A DNA stretch of 64,000 nt from Bugula neritina (lineage: Eukaryota > Bryozoa > Gymnolaemata > Cheilostomatida > Bugulidae), in the NCBI GenBank assembly GCA_964035545.1, contig OZ037771.1:14139633-14203632 (forward strand), written 5' to 3'. Position numbers and translations under genes: made by a program. The number at the start of each line of letters is the position of its first letter. The stretch's first letter is position 1. This document shows positions 1 through 16,129 of the stretch, in pieces. Under the pieces are notes generated by a model. It was given only the letters and a program-made list of their open reading frames with translations, was not told the DNA's origin and did not search any database.

Positions 1-50
1 GTGTCAATGTTGCCTGTGCCATTTATATCTTGCCACTTTATAGCGTGCCA

Positions 51-236
51 CTAACTCTAAGTCTTCAAGTGTTGAGAGAATAAGCAGATGTGTAACAGAG
101 ACTACGTCAGTCAGTTTTATCTAAACTCATAGTATAATTATATACATAGTAACTTTCCAGAGTGTATAATAGCTGTCATATTATAATGCTGACGTACAAG
201 ATAGACATCTGGACTTTCACAGCTGGTTGTTTAAAA
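51..236 (+). repeat. Foldback core copy 1
   Basis: A stretch of about 190 bp that is nearly identical in at least eight places in the window. It starts with AACTCTAAGTCTTCAAGTG and includes GAGACTACGTCAGTCAG and CACAGCTGGTTG. It lies between the G-rich and C-rich arms and is the best-conserved part of the repeat. Confidence 0.8.
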
Positions 237-1765
237 TATTATTATCTTTACTTCACCATCCATTTATTGAATTGTAAATATATTATTAAGGTTAGCTACA
301 ATATATCATAATATATAGTTGACGCAGGTACAATTATAGCACAAGTAATAATAGCAAAAATAAAACAAGTAAGTTGAAAGGAATGCTGACGTTACTTTTG
401 CTCAAACCCAAACCACTACCTTCAGCCTCCAACTTCATGTATACCCAAACCCCTCACTCTTATTCCACCAATACCAAACCCCAAACCCCTGTACCGTTAT
501 AGCCTCCAACCTGGCCCTCTCCCACAAACCGAAACTACTAGACTGCTAACCCCAAACCTCAAATTCTATAATAGCTTTCAAACCTCCAAACCCAAACCCT
601 CAAATCCCTCTCTGTAATACTCCCAGCTCCAACCCCAAATCACACATTTTAGAATGTAATGTTTTCACCTAATTTTCCAATTATGCAATTAAATATTACC
701 TGTGCAAATTAGCCTGTATTAGTTGTATTGTGTCATTTTAACCAGTGCAGTTATAGTTTTACTTGTATCATTTTTAACTAAGCATCATATAAAACCTCTC
801 ACATCATATAATAGCAAGTTGAATTAATAATATAGCTGCATATGGTATCATAACAGAACGATGTAATATATAAATATCGTATAATTACTCACATGGTATA
901 ATAGCAAGCTGAAGAACTAATATAGATGTTAGCATGACTGAATGATGTGATATATAAATGATATAATGGTAAGAGCAACCATGTGGTTTGATATTAGAGT
1001 TATCTCCCCTACAAAGGTAGTCACTTTATATGCTTGTAATGACTGTAATATACTTATGGATCACTACGTGTATATGAGAAGACAGTGTGAAGTAGGAGTG
1101 CGCTTACCATTTGCAAATCCGTTACGAAATACAATCACATAGTAGATAATAAATCAAATAGTATAAAGGATAGCAAATAGTATAATAACACTTATAAAAT
1201 AATATATGAATTAGTATATCGAATAGTATATTAACACACTTAATAGTGAAACTATATAGAGTTGTAACAAGGGTTGTATAATCACATAGTATTCTAATAT
1301 CAAGTAGTACACATGTGGAGTATACAATGGGGTAAATGGCATGGCATAAATGGCAGAAGGAAGTTTGTGCAGGTAATTGCATAGTACAAAAGGAAAATTA
1401 TACAAATGCGCCACATTTTGAAACTTGTGGTTTGGAGTTGAAGGGGTGGGTTTCGGTCTTGTGGCTTGGGAAGGTTGGGTTGTGGGTTTAAGTTAAGTGT
1501 AGTAGGGCATTTTGGTGTTAAGGTGAGGTTTTTGGTTTGGGGCTTGAGTTTGGGCAAATATACCATCAGAGTCCCATTTTATTTAACTTTTTATTTGTGC
1601 CAAGGTGATGCCTGTGCCATATATTACATGCACTTTTACTTATAATAAAATAAATACAAAAAGCTTCAGACATTGAACGTTACTGCAAGAAAGTTGACAA
1701 ACACCATATAGGTTAAATCTAGAGTAGTTTTCAAATGCTACATAATAAATATTGTCCATTACAGA

Positions 1766-1946
1766 TTAACTCTAAGTCTTCAAGTGTTGAGAGAATAAAC
1801 AGATGTGTATCAGAGACTACGTCAGTCAGTTTTATCTAAACTCATAGTATAACTATATATAGTATAACTTTCCAGAGGATACAATAGCTGTCATATTATA
1901 CTGCTTACACAGCTGGTAGTTAGAAATATTATCTTCTTTACCTCAA
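1766..1946 (+). repeat. Foldback core copy 2
   Basis: Second copy of the conserved core. It has a small internal deletion near its end, where the words GACGTACAAGATAGACA are missing before the CACAGCTGG motif. Confidence 0.75.
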
Positions 1947-2616
1947 ATTAAATGAACAAATTAAGCAAAATCCAACACTGATGGCTATTTTGCCCAAGCT
2001 CAAACACCCACTTATAGCATTCACCCCCACACCCAAACCCCCACCTCCATAAACCTCCAACCCGGCATGCCTACAAATTCTCTACGCCTATACCTCAAAA
2101 AGCCAACTCCCCTAAACCCCAAATCCTATAATAACCTTCATTTTTCCAAACCCAAGTTTTTAAACTCTCCCTTATATATACTCCCAGCTTCAAACCCAAA
2201 TCCCAAAATTGAAAATGTGCTACATTTAGTTAATTTTCCATTTGCGAAATTAATTACTACCTGAGTCATTTTACCGGTAATATATCTATTATTGTGACAT
2301 TTTACCTTGTGCCAGGTAGTTTGATTTGAGTCAATTTTACCAAACATCATAAAACATCTCACATCATATAATAGCAAGTTGAATAAATAATATAGATGGT
2401 GCCATGATCAAATGATGTAATATAAAAATGAGATGGTGATAATTTGAGCAACAATGTGGTGTATTATTAGAATTGTCTCCCTTGCATATGTAGTCATTTC
2501 AAGTGCTGGTAATGAAGTTGTAAAATACTAATAGTGTAAATGAAAAAAATATAGTTTAAAATAGAAAATATTATTTACATGTGCAAATCTGTTACGAAGC
2601 ATTATTACATAGAAGA

Positions 2617-2703
2617 TATATCAAATAGTAAGTATATCAAATAGTAAGTAGATCAAATAGTAAGTATATCAAATAGTAAGTGTATCAAATTGTAAGTATA
2701 TAG
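2617..2703 (+). repeat. 16-bp tandem repeat, locus A (about 5 units)
   Basis: Tandem copies of AAGTATATCAAATAGT with small variants. The same repeat marks the start of locus B (15109-15230) and of ghost locus C (54265-54315), so it is a useful landmark for the triplication. Confidence 0.85.
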
Positions 2704-4616
2704 CAAACAGGGAGTATATAATTGATTGCGATATTATATAGCACCTATTTCATTATATTATGATGTGTAAACATTTCAACATAATATATGCATAACTCAT
2801 CTCATTTAATGCATGAATGTATATTAAATGATTCTATAATAAAAAACTGTTTGAGTAAATAATAAAATTGGTGCTATTAACTGATGTACTTTATAATACG
2901 AAATGGTAGTATGAGTAGTTAGAGTTGTCCCCTTTACTGAGCTATTCATTTTAAGTGTGAAATTGTTAGTATTATTCACGGGTAAATATAGTTGTATCTG
3001 TAAATAGAGAAAGTTTAGAGAAACTTATGCGTTAAAGATAAATGCTACTTAATGTATATATTCCATTGTATATAGCATTTAATATAGCTATGTTACTATA
3101 TAATTTATGTCGTCAAACAAAGCAAATAAAATGCCTGCAACATAATTGTTATTTTAATTCATTTCTTACTTAACATTTCAGTTCCCACTGTGAGATTACA
3201 ATGTGTGTTTCCATAACATCATCCTTTAAACATTTTACAACATGAAAATAATTATCACATTCTGAAATTTTTGAATTCCCAAATTGATTTATATATTTGC
3301 ATTTAATTGGAATTTTAACTGATTCAGATATTACATTGGACCATTTACATATTTTGCTTTAAAATTTACACAATTAATATCTTAATTACATGTTTACTTG
3401 ACGACTATGAAAGTTTTATACTAAGATTAAATTTGCAAGGCAAACAATGAGTCATGATATAAATAGCAGAACTCTCAATGAAGCATATCAAATACAGTTT
3501 AATACTCTTTGGTTACAAATTATCTGATAATCTGGATACTCTGTAATACCTGAGTTGTTGTGTAGTGAGAAGTGTACATCACGCAGGTTCTGTATAATCA
3601 GCTACTTTACCTTAACTCATACACATGTATAGCATATTATATAGAAGTAAATAATGCACTCATATACTTAGGTCTGTGATGTAGTGTGGGTGAGTCGTGT
3701 AGCTTTCACATAGTAAAATGTGCAGCAGTCAGGGCTGTTGGAATATGAAACAACTTATACCAGAAACAGATGTTGTTCTGATGCAAGAGAACTGACAAAC
3801 TATAACCAGAGTTCTTACTTTTTTATAAGGAGAAGTCTTTATTCCCCCCTTAATCTATTTAACAAGTTTAAATATTAAAATAGAACATACTTCTAGTTTG
3901 TTACACTGAAAAAGATTCCCTGAAACGTAAGGCTTGCTATAATAGCTATGAACTGCATAACATGCAGTTCAATTATATAATAATCATCTCTTAGTTCACT
4001 CAGGCTACCCCAGGCTTTGTGGTTAGGAAAACTTGGGTTTGTGGATTGCTTGCTGCTAGACAATTGTTGCTATGTACCTCATTTATGTTTGCTTGTATAA
4101 GAATAAGTGACACAATATAATGGTAAATTTGGCCATACTTAATGAGATGTCTTTAATCTCTCCCCTGGCTTTATGCTGCCTTTCCAAATATTCAAATATA
4201 AAACAGATTTTTTTTTTCTCATCTGAAAAGGATTCATTCAGAAATATAAGGCCTGCCATAATATACTATATTAATCTGCACTACCATCTAATTATATATA
4301 ATTTATTATAAAATATAAAATTATATACATATATATAGGTACAAAGTTATATTTATGAAAATTGAAAGAATTGAAACAGATGTTATATATTCATGGAATA
4401 AAAACTTGCCTTAAGATAAGTGAATTTTAAACTACGCTGCCGAATTTTATTTTCTAACAGTCTCAAAAATTCTATTAAGTAGATAATATTCTAAGCAGAT
4501 ATGGCTCTTAATGAAAGCATAGAAATTACTTGCATATATCATAAAAAATGAGATAACTCTAATTATGTTCAACACATCTTTCTGATGGGAACTAACATGT
4601 GCTGCTAGTGAGTTGA
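2704..4616. other. 5' flank of gene A
   Basis: Non-coding AT-rich DNA collinear with the flank of gene B, which is split there into 15230-15920 and 39800-40780. The first part (2704-3060) also matches 54316-54676 at locus C. The sequence around 3663-3671 (ACTTAGGTC) is the intact, unoccupied version of the site into which the 23.9-kb block of locus B inserted. No convincing gene is seen. Confidence 0.75.
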
Positions 4617-4623
4617 TATAAAG
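4617..4623 (+). promoter_or_regulatory. TATA-box-like motif of gene A
   Basis: TATAAAG lies 76 bp upstream of the predicted ATG. Gene B has the same motif at exactly the same spacing (40783-40789), although surrounding bases differ. This implies a 5' UTR of about 45 nt if initiation occurs roughly 30 bp downstream, which is inference. Confidence 0.5.
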
Positions 4624-4692
4624 TTTGCAACTTTGCTAGATAGACTTCATTTGTGGAAAACATTCACTTCAGGTGGACGTTACACAGAAAAG

Positions 4693-8933
<4,241 letters not shown>

Positions 8934-9250
8934 ATTGCTGACCTATCAGCAACAAGGACACATTCACATTGTTTGTTGTCTACCTAAAAGCTTCCACAAG
9001 CTACATGGAACTGGATTGCTAAAACCTTCATGATTGCTTACATCCAAATCAACTATAATCATTAATGTCTAATTCTATGTGATTTAATAATTTATGTGTT
9101 GAAATGTTTCTGATTAAAATTTTGATTTTGCAGTAAAAACTTTTTGCCTTGTTTTGTAGTCTTAACTTTCACCTAGTAAATTCATTAGAGTGAAAGACTA
9201 TAAGTATTGACACATTTGTTTTCAGCAGATATACTTACATGCATCATATT
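8934..9250 (+). terminator. 3' UTR and poly(A) signal region, gene A
   Basis: Conserved with 52605-52910 and 61217-61520. An ATTAAA hexamer at about 9112-9117, followed by T/G-rich sequence, is a possible poly(A) signal. The exact cleavage site cannot be set from sequence. Confidence 0.45.
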
Positions 9251-9864
9251 GAGTTTATAAACACACTCAATAGTGCAACTATAAGGTTGTATATTATGAT
9301 TGAACACCGAAGATAGTATTCAATAACTCATGCTATATATATATGGAGTTGTAACATGGGTTGTATAATCACATAATATACTAATATCAAGTAGCCTAGT
9401 ACATATTTGGAGTATACAATGGGGTTATAGTTCCCATGGTATAAATGACAGAGTGAATTTTGTGCAGGTAATTGCATAGTACAAATGGAAAATTATACAA
9501 ATGCGCCACATTTTCAAACTTGTGGTTTGGGGTTGAAGGGGTGGGTTTGGCTTTGGTTGTTTTGAAGAGTTGGTTGTCGGTTTACATTTGGTGTAGGGCA
9601 ATCTGGAGTTAAGATGGGGTTTTTGGTTTGGGGTTTGAGTTTGGGCAAATATACCATCAGAGTCCCATTTTATTTAACTTTTCATTTGTGCCAAGGTGAA
9701 GTCTGTGCCATATTTTATATGCATGCACTTTTACCTATAATAAAATAAATACAAGAAGCTTCAGACATTGAACGTTACTGCAAGAAAATTGACAATTGGC
9801 ATGTAGGTTAAATCTAGAGTAGTTTTCTACTACGGAATAATAAATACTGTCCAGGCACACTAAC

Positions 9865-10056
9865 TCCAAGTCTTCAAGTGTTGAGAGAATAAGCAGATGT
9901 GTATCAGAGACTACGTCAGTCAGTTTTATCTAAACTCATAGTATAACTATATATAGTAGCTTTCCAGAGGGTATAATAGCTGATAGTTATACTGCTGACG
10001 TACAAGATAGACACCTGGACTTTTACAACTGGTTGCTTAAAATATTATTTTCTTTA
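9865..10056 (+). repeat. Foldback core copy 3
   Basis: Full conserved core, differing from copy 1 at a handful of bases. Confidence 0.8.
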
Positions 10057-11331
10057 CCTCATCATCCATTTAATGAATTGTAAATATAATATTAAGTTTG
10101 CTTTAACTAAAATACATAGGACAGTTTGCACAGGTATACAAGGAGCACCAGTAATAAATTAATAGCACAAATGAAGAAGTAAGCAAAATGGAACACTTAC
10201 GTCTTGCCCAGATCCAAATCTTCAGCCTCCAAGACTCCCATGTACCCAAACTCCTCACTCCTAGCTCACCAGTTTACCAAACTCCAAATGAGGGTCCAAG
10301 CCCCAAACCCCTAAACCCTTAAACCCCAAATCTTATAATCTTCAAACCTCCAAACCCAAGCCCCAAACCCCTCCCTATAATATACACCCAACTCCAACCC
10401 CAAATCACATTATTAAAATTTTTCTAATTACACAATTAATAATTATACCTTTGCAAATTTACCCTTATACTTATATTTGTATTGTGTCATTATACCCAGC
10501 GCAGCTATAGTTTTATTTGTGTCATTTTTTTCCCAACATCATATAAAGCTTCTCACATCATGCAATAGCAAGTTGAATTAATAATATAGCTGATGCCATA
10601 ACCGAATGATGTAGTATATAAATTGTATGGTGAAAAGAGCAACAATGTGGTGTAATATTAGAATTGTCTCCCTTGAAAATGTAGTCACTTTATATGCTGG
10701 TAATGAGTGTAAAATACTCATGCTCATGCTATATGGAGTTAATGCAACATGGGTTGTATAATCACATAGTATTCTAATATCTTTGCAATCATGGTACATG
10801 TGAAGTAGAGAATGGGGTCAAAGTTTAAAAAACCTGAATAAATGGTCTGGGATGTAAGAATGGCACAGGCAAAGGCTAGCACAGGTAAAAAAAGCAAAGA
10901 AAAAGTGGTGCAGATAATAATGGCAGCAGTAATACAATGGCACAAATGGAAAAGGATGGGAAATTGTGAAAAAAAATTAATATTAGGGTTTGAGGTTTTG
11001 GATGGGATTAGTTGGGACTGGAGATTAGGGGTTTGAGGTTGGAGTTAGATGTTGCATGGAGGCTTAACTTTGCATGGTGGGGTTTGGGTTTTTGGGTAAA
11101 TATAAAATCAGTGTACCAATTTACTAGCTTTTCTATTTGTGTCATAGTGTTTTCCCATGCTGTTATTTACTGTTTCACTGCTGCCTGCACCATTTATTGT
11201 GTGCCACTTTTATCTATATAATCAAATGAATACAATAATCATCAAAAATTAAAAGTTCCTGCAAGAAAATTGACAAACACGTGCATGTGGGTAAAGTCTA
11301 GAGTAGTTTCTAAAAAAGCTGCCTGATAAAG

Positions 11332-11520
11332 TGTTGAGAGAATAAACAGATGTGTATCAGAGACTACGTCAGTCAGTTTTATCTAAACTCATAGTATAAC
11401 TATATATATAGTAACTTTCTAGAGGGTATAATAGCTGTCATATTATACTACTGCATGACGTACAAGATAGACACCTGGACTTTCACAGCTGGTTGTTTAA
11501 AATATTATCTTTTTCACCTC
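11332..11520 (+). repeat. Foldback core copy 4
   Basis: Core lacking its first ~15 bases (the AACTCTAAGTCTTC word) and otherwise intact. Confidence 0.8.
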
Positions 11521-12830
11521 ACCATCCATTTAATTAAATTGTAAATATAATATTAAGGTGCCTTAAGCAATAATGCATACTATAGTTGGTACAGGTACAA
11601 ATAAAACAATTAGTAAAAATAGCACAAATTAAAAAAATAAATTAAAAGGAATACTGATGTTAATTTTGCTCAAACCCAAACAACTATATATACTGCTATA
11701 TAACCCCTAAACCCAAAAACCTATAGCTTTCAAAACCCCAAACCCTCAAACCCTTCCCTATACTCCTAGCTTCAACCTCAAATCACACTATAATAAAATG
11801 TGGTATTCATTTAGTTTCCAATTGTGCGATTAATTATTACCGGTGCAAATTTACCTGTATTATTTCTGTTGTGCCAATTAACCAGTGCAGCTATAGTTTT
11901 ACCTATGTCATTTTTTACTAAGCATCATATATAACCTCCCACATCATATTATGATAGCAAGTTGAAGAAATAATATATATGTTAGCATGATGTAATATTA
12001 TACAAATGAGATGGTGATAAGAGCAACAATGTGGTGTAATACTAGAATTGTCTCCCTTACAAATGTAGTCACTTTAAGTGCTGGTAATGACTGTAAAATA
12101 CTTATGGATCACTAAGTGTATATGAGAAGATAGTTTAAAGTAGAGGTGCCTAATATTTACAAATATGTTACAAAACATTATCACATAGTAGATAATAATA
12201 GTAAAACAAATATCAATAAAATAATATACACACAATTAATAATGAAGCTATATACTGTAGGTTGTATATCATGACTGAACACTGAAAATAATATTCAATA
12301 ACTCATGCTATATAGAGTTGTAACATGGGTTGTATAATCACATAATATACTAATATCAAGTAGTACACATTTGGAGTATACAATGGGGTTAAAGTTCGCA
12401 TGGTATAAATGGCAGAGTGAATTTTGTGCATGTAATTGCATAGTGCAAATGGAAAATTATACAAATGCGCCACATTTTCAAACTTGTGGTTTGGAGTTGA
12501 AAGGGTGGGTTTGGGTTTTGTGGTTTGGGAGGGTTGGGTTGTGGGTTTAAGTTAGGCGTAGGGCAATTTGGAGTTAAGGTGGGGATTTTGGTTTTGGGTT
12601 TGAGTTTGGGCAAATATACCATCAGAGTCCAATATTACTTAACTTTTCATTTGTGCCAAGGTAATGCCTGTTCTATATATTACATGCATGCACTTTTACC
12701 TATAATCAAATAAATACAATAAGCATCATATATTAAAATTTGCTGCAAGAAAATTGACAAACACAGCATGTAAGTGAAATATAGTGTAACTTAGTTTCTA
12801 AAAGCTGCCCAATTGATATTGTCCATTACA

Positions 12831-13036
12831 GACTAACTCTAAGTCTTCAAGTGTTGAGAGAATAAGCAGATGTGTATCAGAGACTACGTCAGTCAGTTTT
12901 ATCTAAACTCATAGTATAATTATATATAGTAACTTTCCAGAGGGTATAATAGCTGTCATATTATACTGCTGACTTACAAGATGGACACCTGGACTTTCGC
13001 AGCTGGTTGTTTAAAATATTATCTTCTTTACCTCAT
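12831..13036 (+). repeat. Foldback core copy 5
   Basis: Full conserved core. Confidence 0.8.
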
Positions 13037-14416
13037 CATCCCTGTAATAAATTGTAAATATAATGTTGAGGTGGCTCTAACTATAATACATAGGACAGTT
13101 TGCACAGGTGCAAAGAGCACAAGTAATAAATTATTAGCACAAACGAAAAAGTAAGCAAAATGGAACACTTATGTTAGTCTTGCCAAACCTTCTGCCTTCA
13201 ATATTCCCATGTACCCAAACCCCTCACTCCTAGCCCACCAGTTTACCAAACTCCAAATGAGGGCCCAAACCCCAAACCCCTAAACCCCTAAACCCCAAAT
13301 CTTATGATCTTCAAACCTCCAAACCCAAGCCCTAAACCCCACCTCTAAACCCTAACCCTCTACTACAAACCCAAACCACTATACTCCTAACCCCATAACC
13401 TCAAATTCTATAGCTTTCAAACCTTCAAACCTAAACCCTCAAACCCCTCCATACAATATACTTCCAACTCCAACCCCAAATCACATTATTAAAATTTTTT
13501 TAACTATGCAATTAATATACCCAGTGCAAATTTACCCTTATACTTATATTTGTATTGTGTCATTATCAACAGCGCAGCTATAGTTTTACTTGTGTCATTT
13601 TTTCTCAACATCATATATAAAGCTTCTCACCTCATGTAATATAGCAAGTTGAATAAATAATATAGCTGGTGCCATAACCGAATCATGTAATATATAAATG
13701 AGATGGTGATAAGAGCAATAATGTGGTATAATATTAGAATTGTCTCCCTTGCAATTGTATCCACTTCAAGTGCTGGTAATGAGTATAAAATACTCATGCT
13801 CATGCTATATGGAGTTAATGCAACATGGATTCTATAATCACATAGTATTCTAATATCTTTGCAATCATGGTACATGAGAAGTAGAGAATGGGGTCAAAGT
13901 TTAAAAACCTGAATAAATGGTCTCGGGTAGGAATGGCACAGGTGCAAGTTAGCACAGGTAAAAATAGCAAAGAAAAAGTGGTGCAGATAATAATGGCAGC
14001 AGTAATATAATGGCACAAATGGAAAAATATAGGAAACTGTGAAAAAATTTAATAATAGGGTTTGAGGTTTTGAATGGGATTAGTTGGGACTGGAGATTAG
14101 GGGTTTGAGGTTGGAGTTAGAAGTTGCATGGAGGCTTAACTTTGCATGGTGGGGGTTTGGGTTTTTGGGTAAATATAAAATCAGTGGGCCATTTTACAAG
14201 CTTTTCTATTTGTGTCATAGTGTTTTCCCATGCTGTTATTTACCGTTTCACTGCTGCCTGCTGCATTTATTGTGTGCCACTTTTATCTATATAGTCAAAT
14301 AAATACAATAAGCATCACAAACTAAAATTTGCTGCAAGAAAATTGACAAACATCTGCATGTGGGTAAAGTCTAGAGTAGTTTCTACAAAAGCTGCCTGAA
14401 AAATATTGTCTTGGTA

Positions 14417-14452
14417 GACTAACTCTAAGTCTTCAAGTGTTGAGAGAATGAG
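14417..14452 (+). repeat. Foldback core copy 6, truncated
   Basis: Only the first ~36 bases remain. The sequence then jumps into the linker region (a TATCAAATAGTAT motif), so this unit has lost the rest of the core and the C-rich arm. Confidence 0.75.
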
Positions 14453-15108
14453 CAGATATATTATAACATAGTAGATATATCAAATAGTATATACACACGC
14501 ACTTAATACAGAAACTATAATGTTGTATATTATGACTGAACACTGAAGATAATATTCATTAACTCATGCTATATGGAGTTAATGTAACACGGGCTCTATA
14601 ATCACATAGTATATACTAGTGCATTAGTGCACGTGTGGAGTATACAATGGGGTCAAAGTTAGCACATGCAGAAAAACTTAGAGCAAAGTGAATTCGGTGC
14701 AGGTAATAATTGTATAAATGGATAATTAAGTATATGTGCCACAGTTTCATATTTAGTGTTTGGGGGGTCGGGTTGGAGGTTTAAGTTAGGGGTAGGGCTT
14801 TGGAGTTAGAGTGGGATTTTTGGTTTGGGGTTAAAGTTTGGGCGAATATAACATACCGGCCTCATTTTAGCAAGTTGAACAAGTAACATCGATAGTGACA
14901 TGATCATATGATGTAATATATATATGATATGGTGATAAGAGCTATAATGCGGTGTAATATTAGAATTGTCTCCCTTACAAATGTAGTCACTTTAAGTGCT
15001 GGTAATGAGTGTAAAATACTATTGGGGTAAATGAAAAAAATATAGTTTAAAATAGAAAATATTATTTACATGTGCAAATCTGTTACGAAGCATTATCACA
15101 TAGGAGAT

Positions 15109-15230
15109 ATATCAAATTGTGAGTATGTCAAATAGTAAGTATATCAAATAGTAAGTATATCAAATAGTAAGTATATCAAATAGTAAGTATATCAAATAGT
15201 AAGTATATCAAATAGTAAGTATATTGCAAA
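15109..15230 (+). repeat. 16-bp tandem repeat, locus B (about 7 units)
   Basis: Near-perfect tandem copies of AAGTATATCAAATAGT, more numerous and more homogeneous than at locus A. No spacers, so it is not a CRISPR array. Confidence 0.9.
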
Positions 15231-15920
15231 CATTATTCACGGGTAAATATAGTTGTATATGTAAATAGAGAAACTTATGTGTTATAGCTAAATGCTACTT
15301 AATATATATATTCCATTATATAGCATTTAATAGCTATGTTACTTCATGTAGTTAAACAATGCAAATAAAATGCATGCCATGCAGTAACATCACTGTTATT
15401 TCAATTTACTTTCTTACTTAACATTTCAGTTCCCACTGTGAGATTACAAAGTGTGTTTCCATAACATTATCCTTTAAACATTTTGCAACATGAAAATAGT
15501 TATCACGTTGTGTGATTTTCGAATTCTCAAATCAAGTTATATATTTGCATATAGTTAGAATTTTAATTGTTTCAGATATTACAATGAAACAGTTTCACTA
15601 TTTTGATTTAAAATTTACACAATTAATATCTTACTTACATGTTTATTTGCCGACTATGAAAGTTTTATATTTAAATTACATTTGCAAGGCTAACAATGAG
15701 TCATGATATAAATAGCAGAACTCTCAATGAAGCATTTCAAATACAGTTTAATACTTTTTGGTTACAAGTTATCTAATAATTTGAATACTCTGTAATACCT
15801 GAGTTGTTGTGTAGTGAGAAGTGTACATCACACAGCTACTGTATGATCAGCTACTTTACCTTAACTCCTACACATGTATAGCAGACTACAGAAGTATATA
15901 ATATACTCATATACTTAGGT
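15231..15920. other. Outer 5' flank of locus B
   Basis: Collinear with 2985-3670 of locus A, including AGTTCCCACTGTGAGATTACA and CTGAGTTGTTGTGTAGTGAG. The match stops abruptly after ACTTAGGT, where the 23.9-kb block begins, and resumes at 39800. Confidence 0.9.
15913..15920. repeat. Left target-site duplication ACTTAGGT
   Basis: ACTTAGGT, repeated at 39800-39807 and present once in the unoccupied site at locus A (3665-3672). The next base is C on both sides, so a 9-bp reading is equally possible. With 8 bp, the inserted block starts with CAG and ends with CTG. Confidence 0.9.
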
Positions 15921-15994
15921 CAGTATATATTTTCCTAGAATGTTGTTTAGAGACATAAAAAAACTGCCTATGCACAACATACTTTGCATCTGCT

Positions 15995-16016
15995 TAGTAT
16001 CTCGTAATTAGACATA
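15995..16016 (-). repeat. Subterminal motif, left end
   Basis: On the - strand it reads TTATGTCT, six bases, then ACGAGATACT. It lies 75-95 bp inside the left end. A shorter related TTATGTCTCTAA word lies between it and the end. Confidence 0.65.
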
Positions 16017-16129
16017 AAAAAATCAAAGCCAATTATAAGGCAAAAGACCATAATACTGTACTATCATTGGATAGTTCTTCATCAATAAACAGGTAGTCGC
16101 CAGTGGTGGATATAAACCCCTCCTAGATG

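Larger units (their letters stand above)
1..2600. repeat. Foldback repeat array upstream of locus A
   Basis: About one and a half units of a ~1.5-1.7 kb repeat that recurs through the window. The order on the + strand is conserved core (51-236), C-rich arm with many AAACCCC-like words (about 395-660), linker, G-rich arm (about 1425-1560), second core (1766-1946), second C-rich arm (about 1985-2215). The G-rich arm read in reverse complement resembles the C-rich arm, including flanking words such as the AATTTTCC and GCAATTA-ACCTG motifs, so the unit is an imperfect foldback. Proline-rich or lysine-rich open frames here are low-complexity by-products. No gene is seen. Confidence 0.8.
9250..15108. 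repeat. Foldback repeat array between loci A and B (about 4 units)
   Basis: Tandem ~1.46-1.59 kb units. G-rich arms lie at about 9520-9660, 10985-11100, 12480-12620, 14055-14170 and 14755-14850. Cores are at 9865-10056, 11332-11520, 12831-13036 and a truncated one at 14417-14452. C-rich arms lie at about 10205-10420, 11665-11790 and 13195-13480. Units differ mainly in arm length. A further decayed short-period motif, variants of GGCACAGGTAATAAT, recurs at roughly 15-20 bp spacing before each G-rich arm (for example 10850-10960). Open frames here translate low-complexity DNA and I do not call genes. Confidence 0.8.

Noticed and set aside
12389-12622. Lys/Pro-rich frame repeated in each foldback unit
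   Set aside because: Translation of the C-rich arm. Frames are not conserved between units and are broken by indels, so this is not a protein family.
13195-13480. Interstitial telomere
   Set aside because: AAACCCCTAAACCCC words occur, but the stretch is irregular and part of the foldback arm. No run of a single telomeric hexamer is present.
15109-15230. CRISPR-like regular repeat
   Set aside because: Direct tandem 16-bp units with no spacers, in a eukaryotic context.
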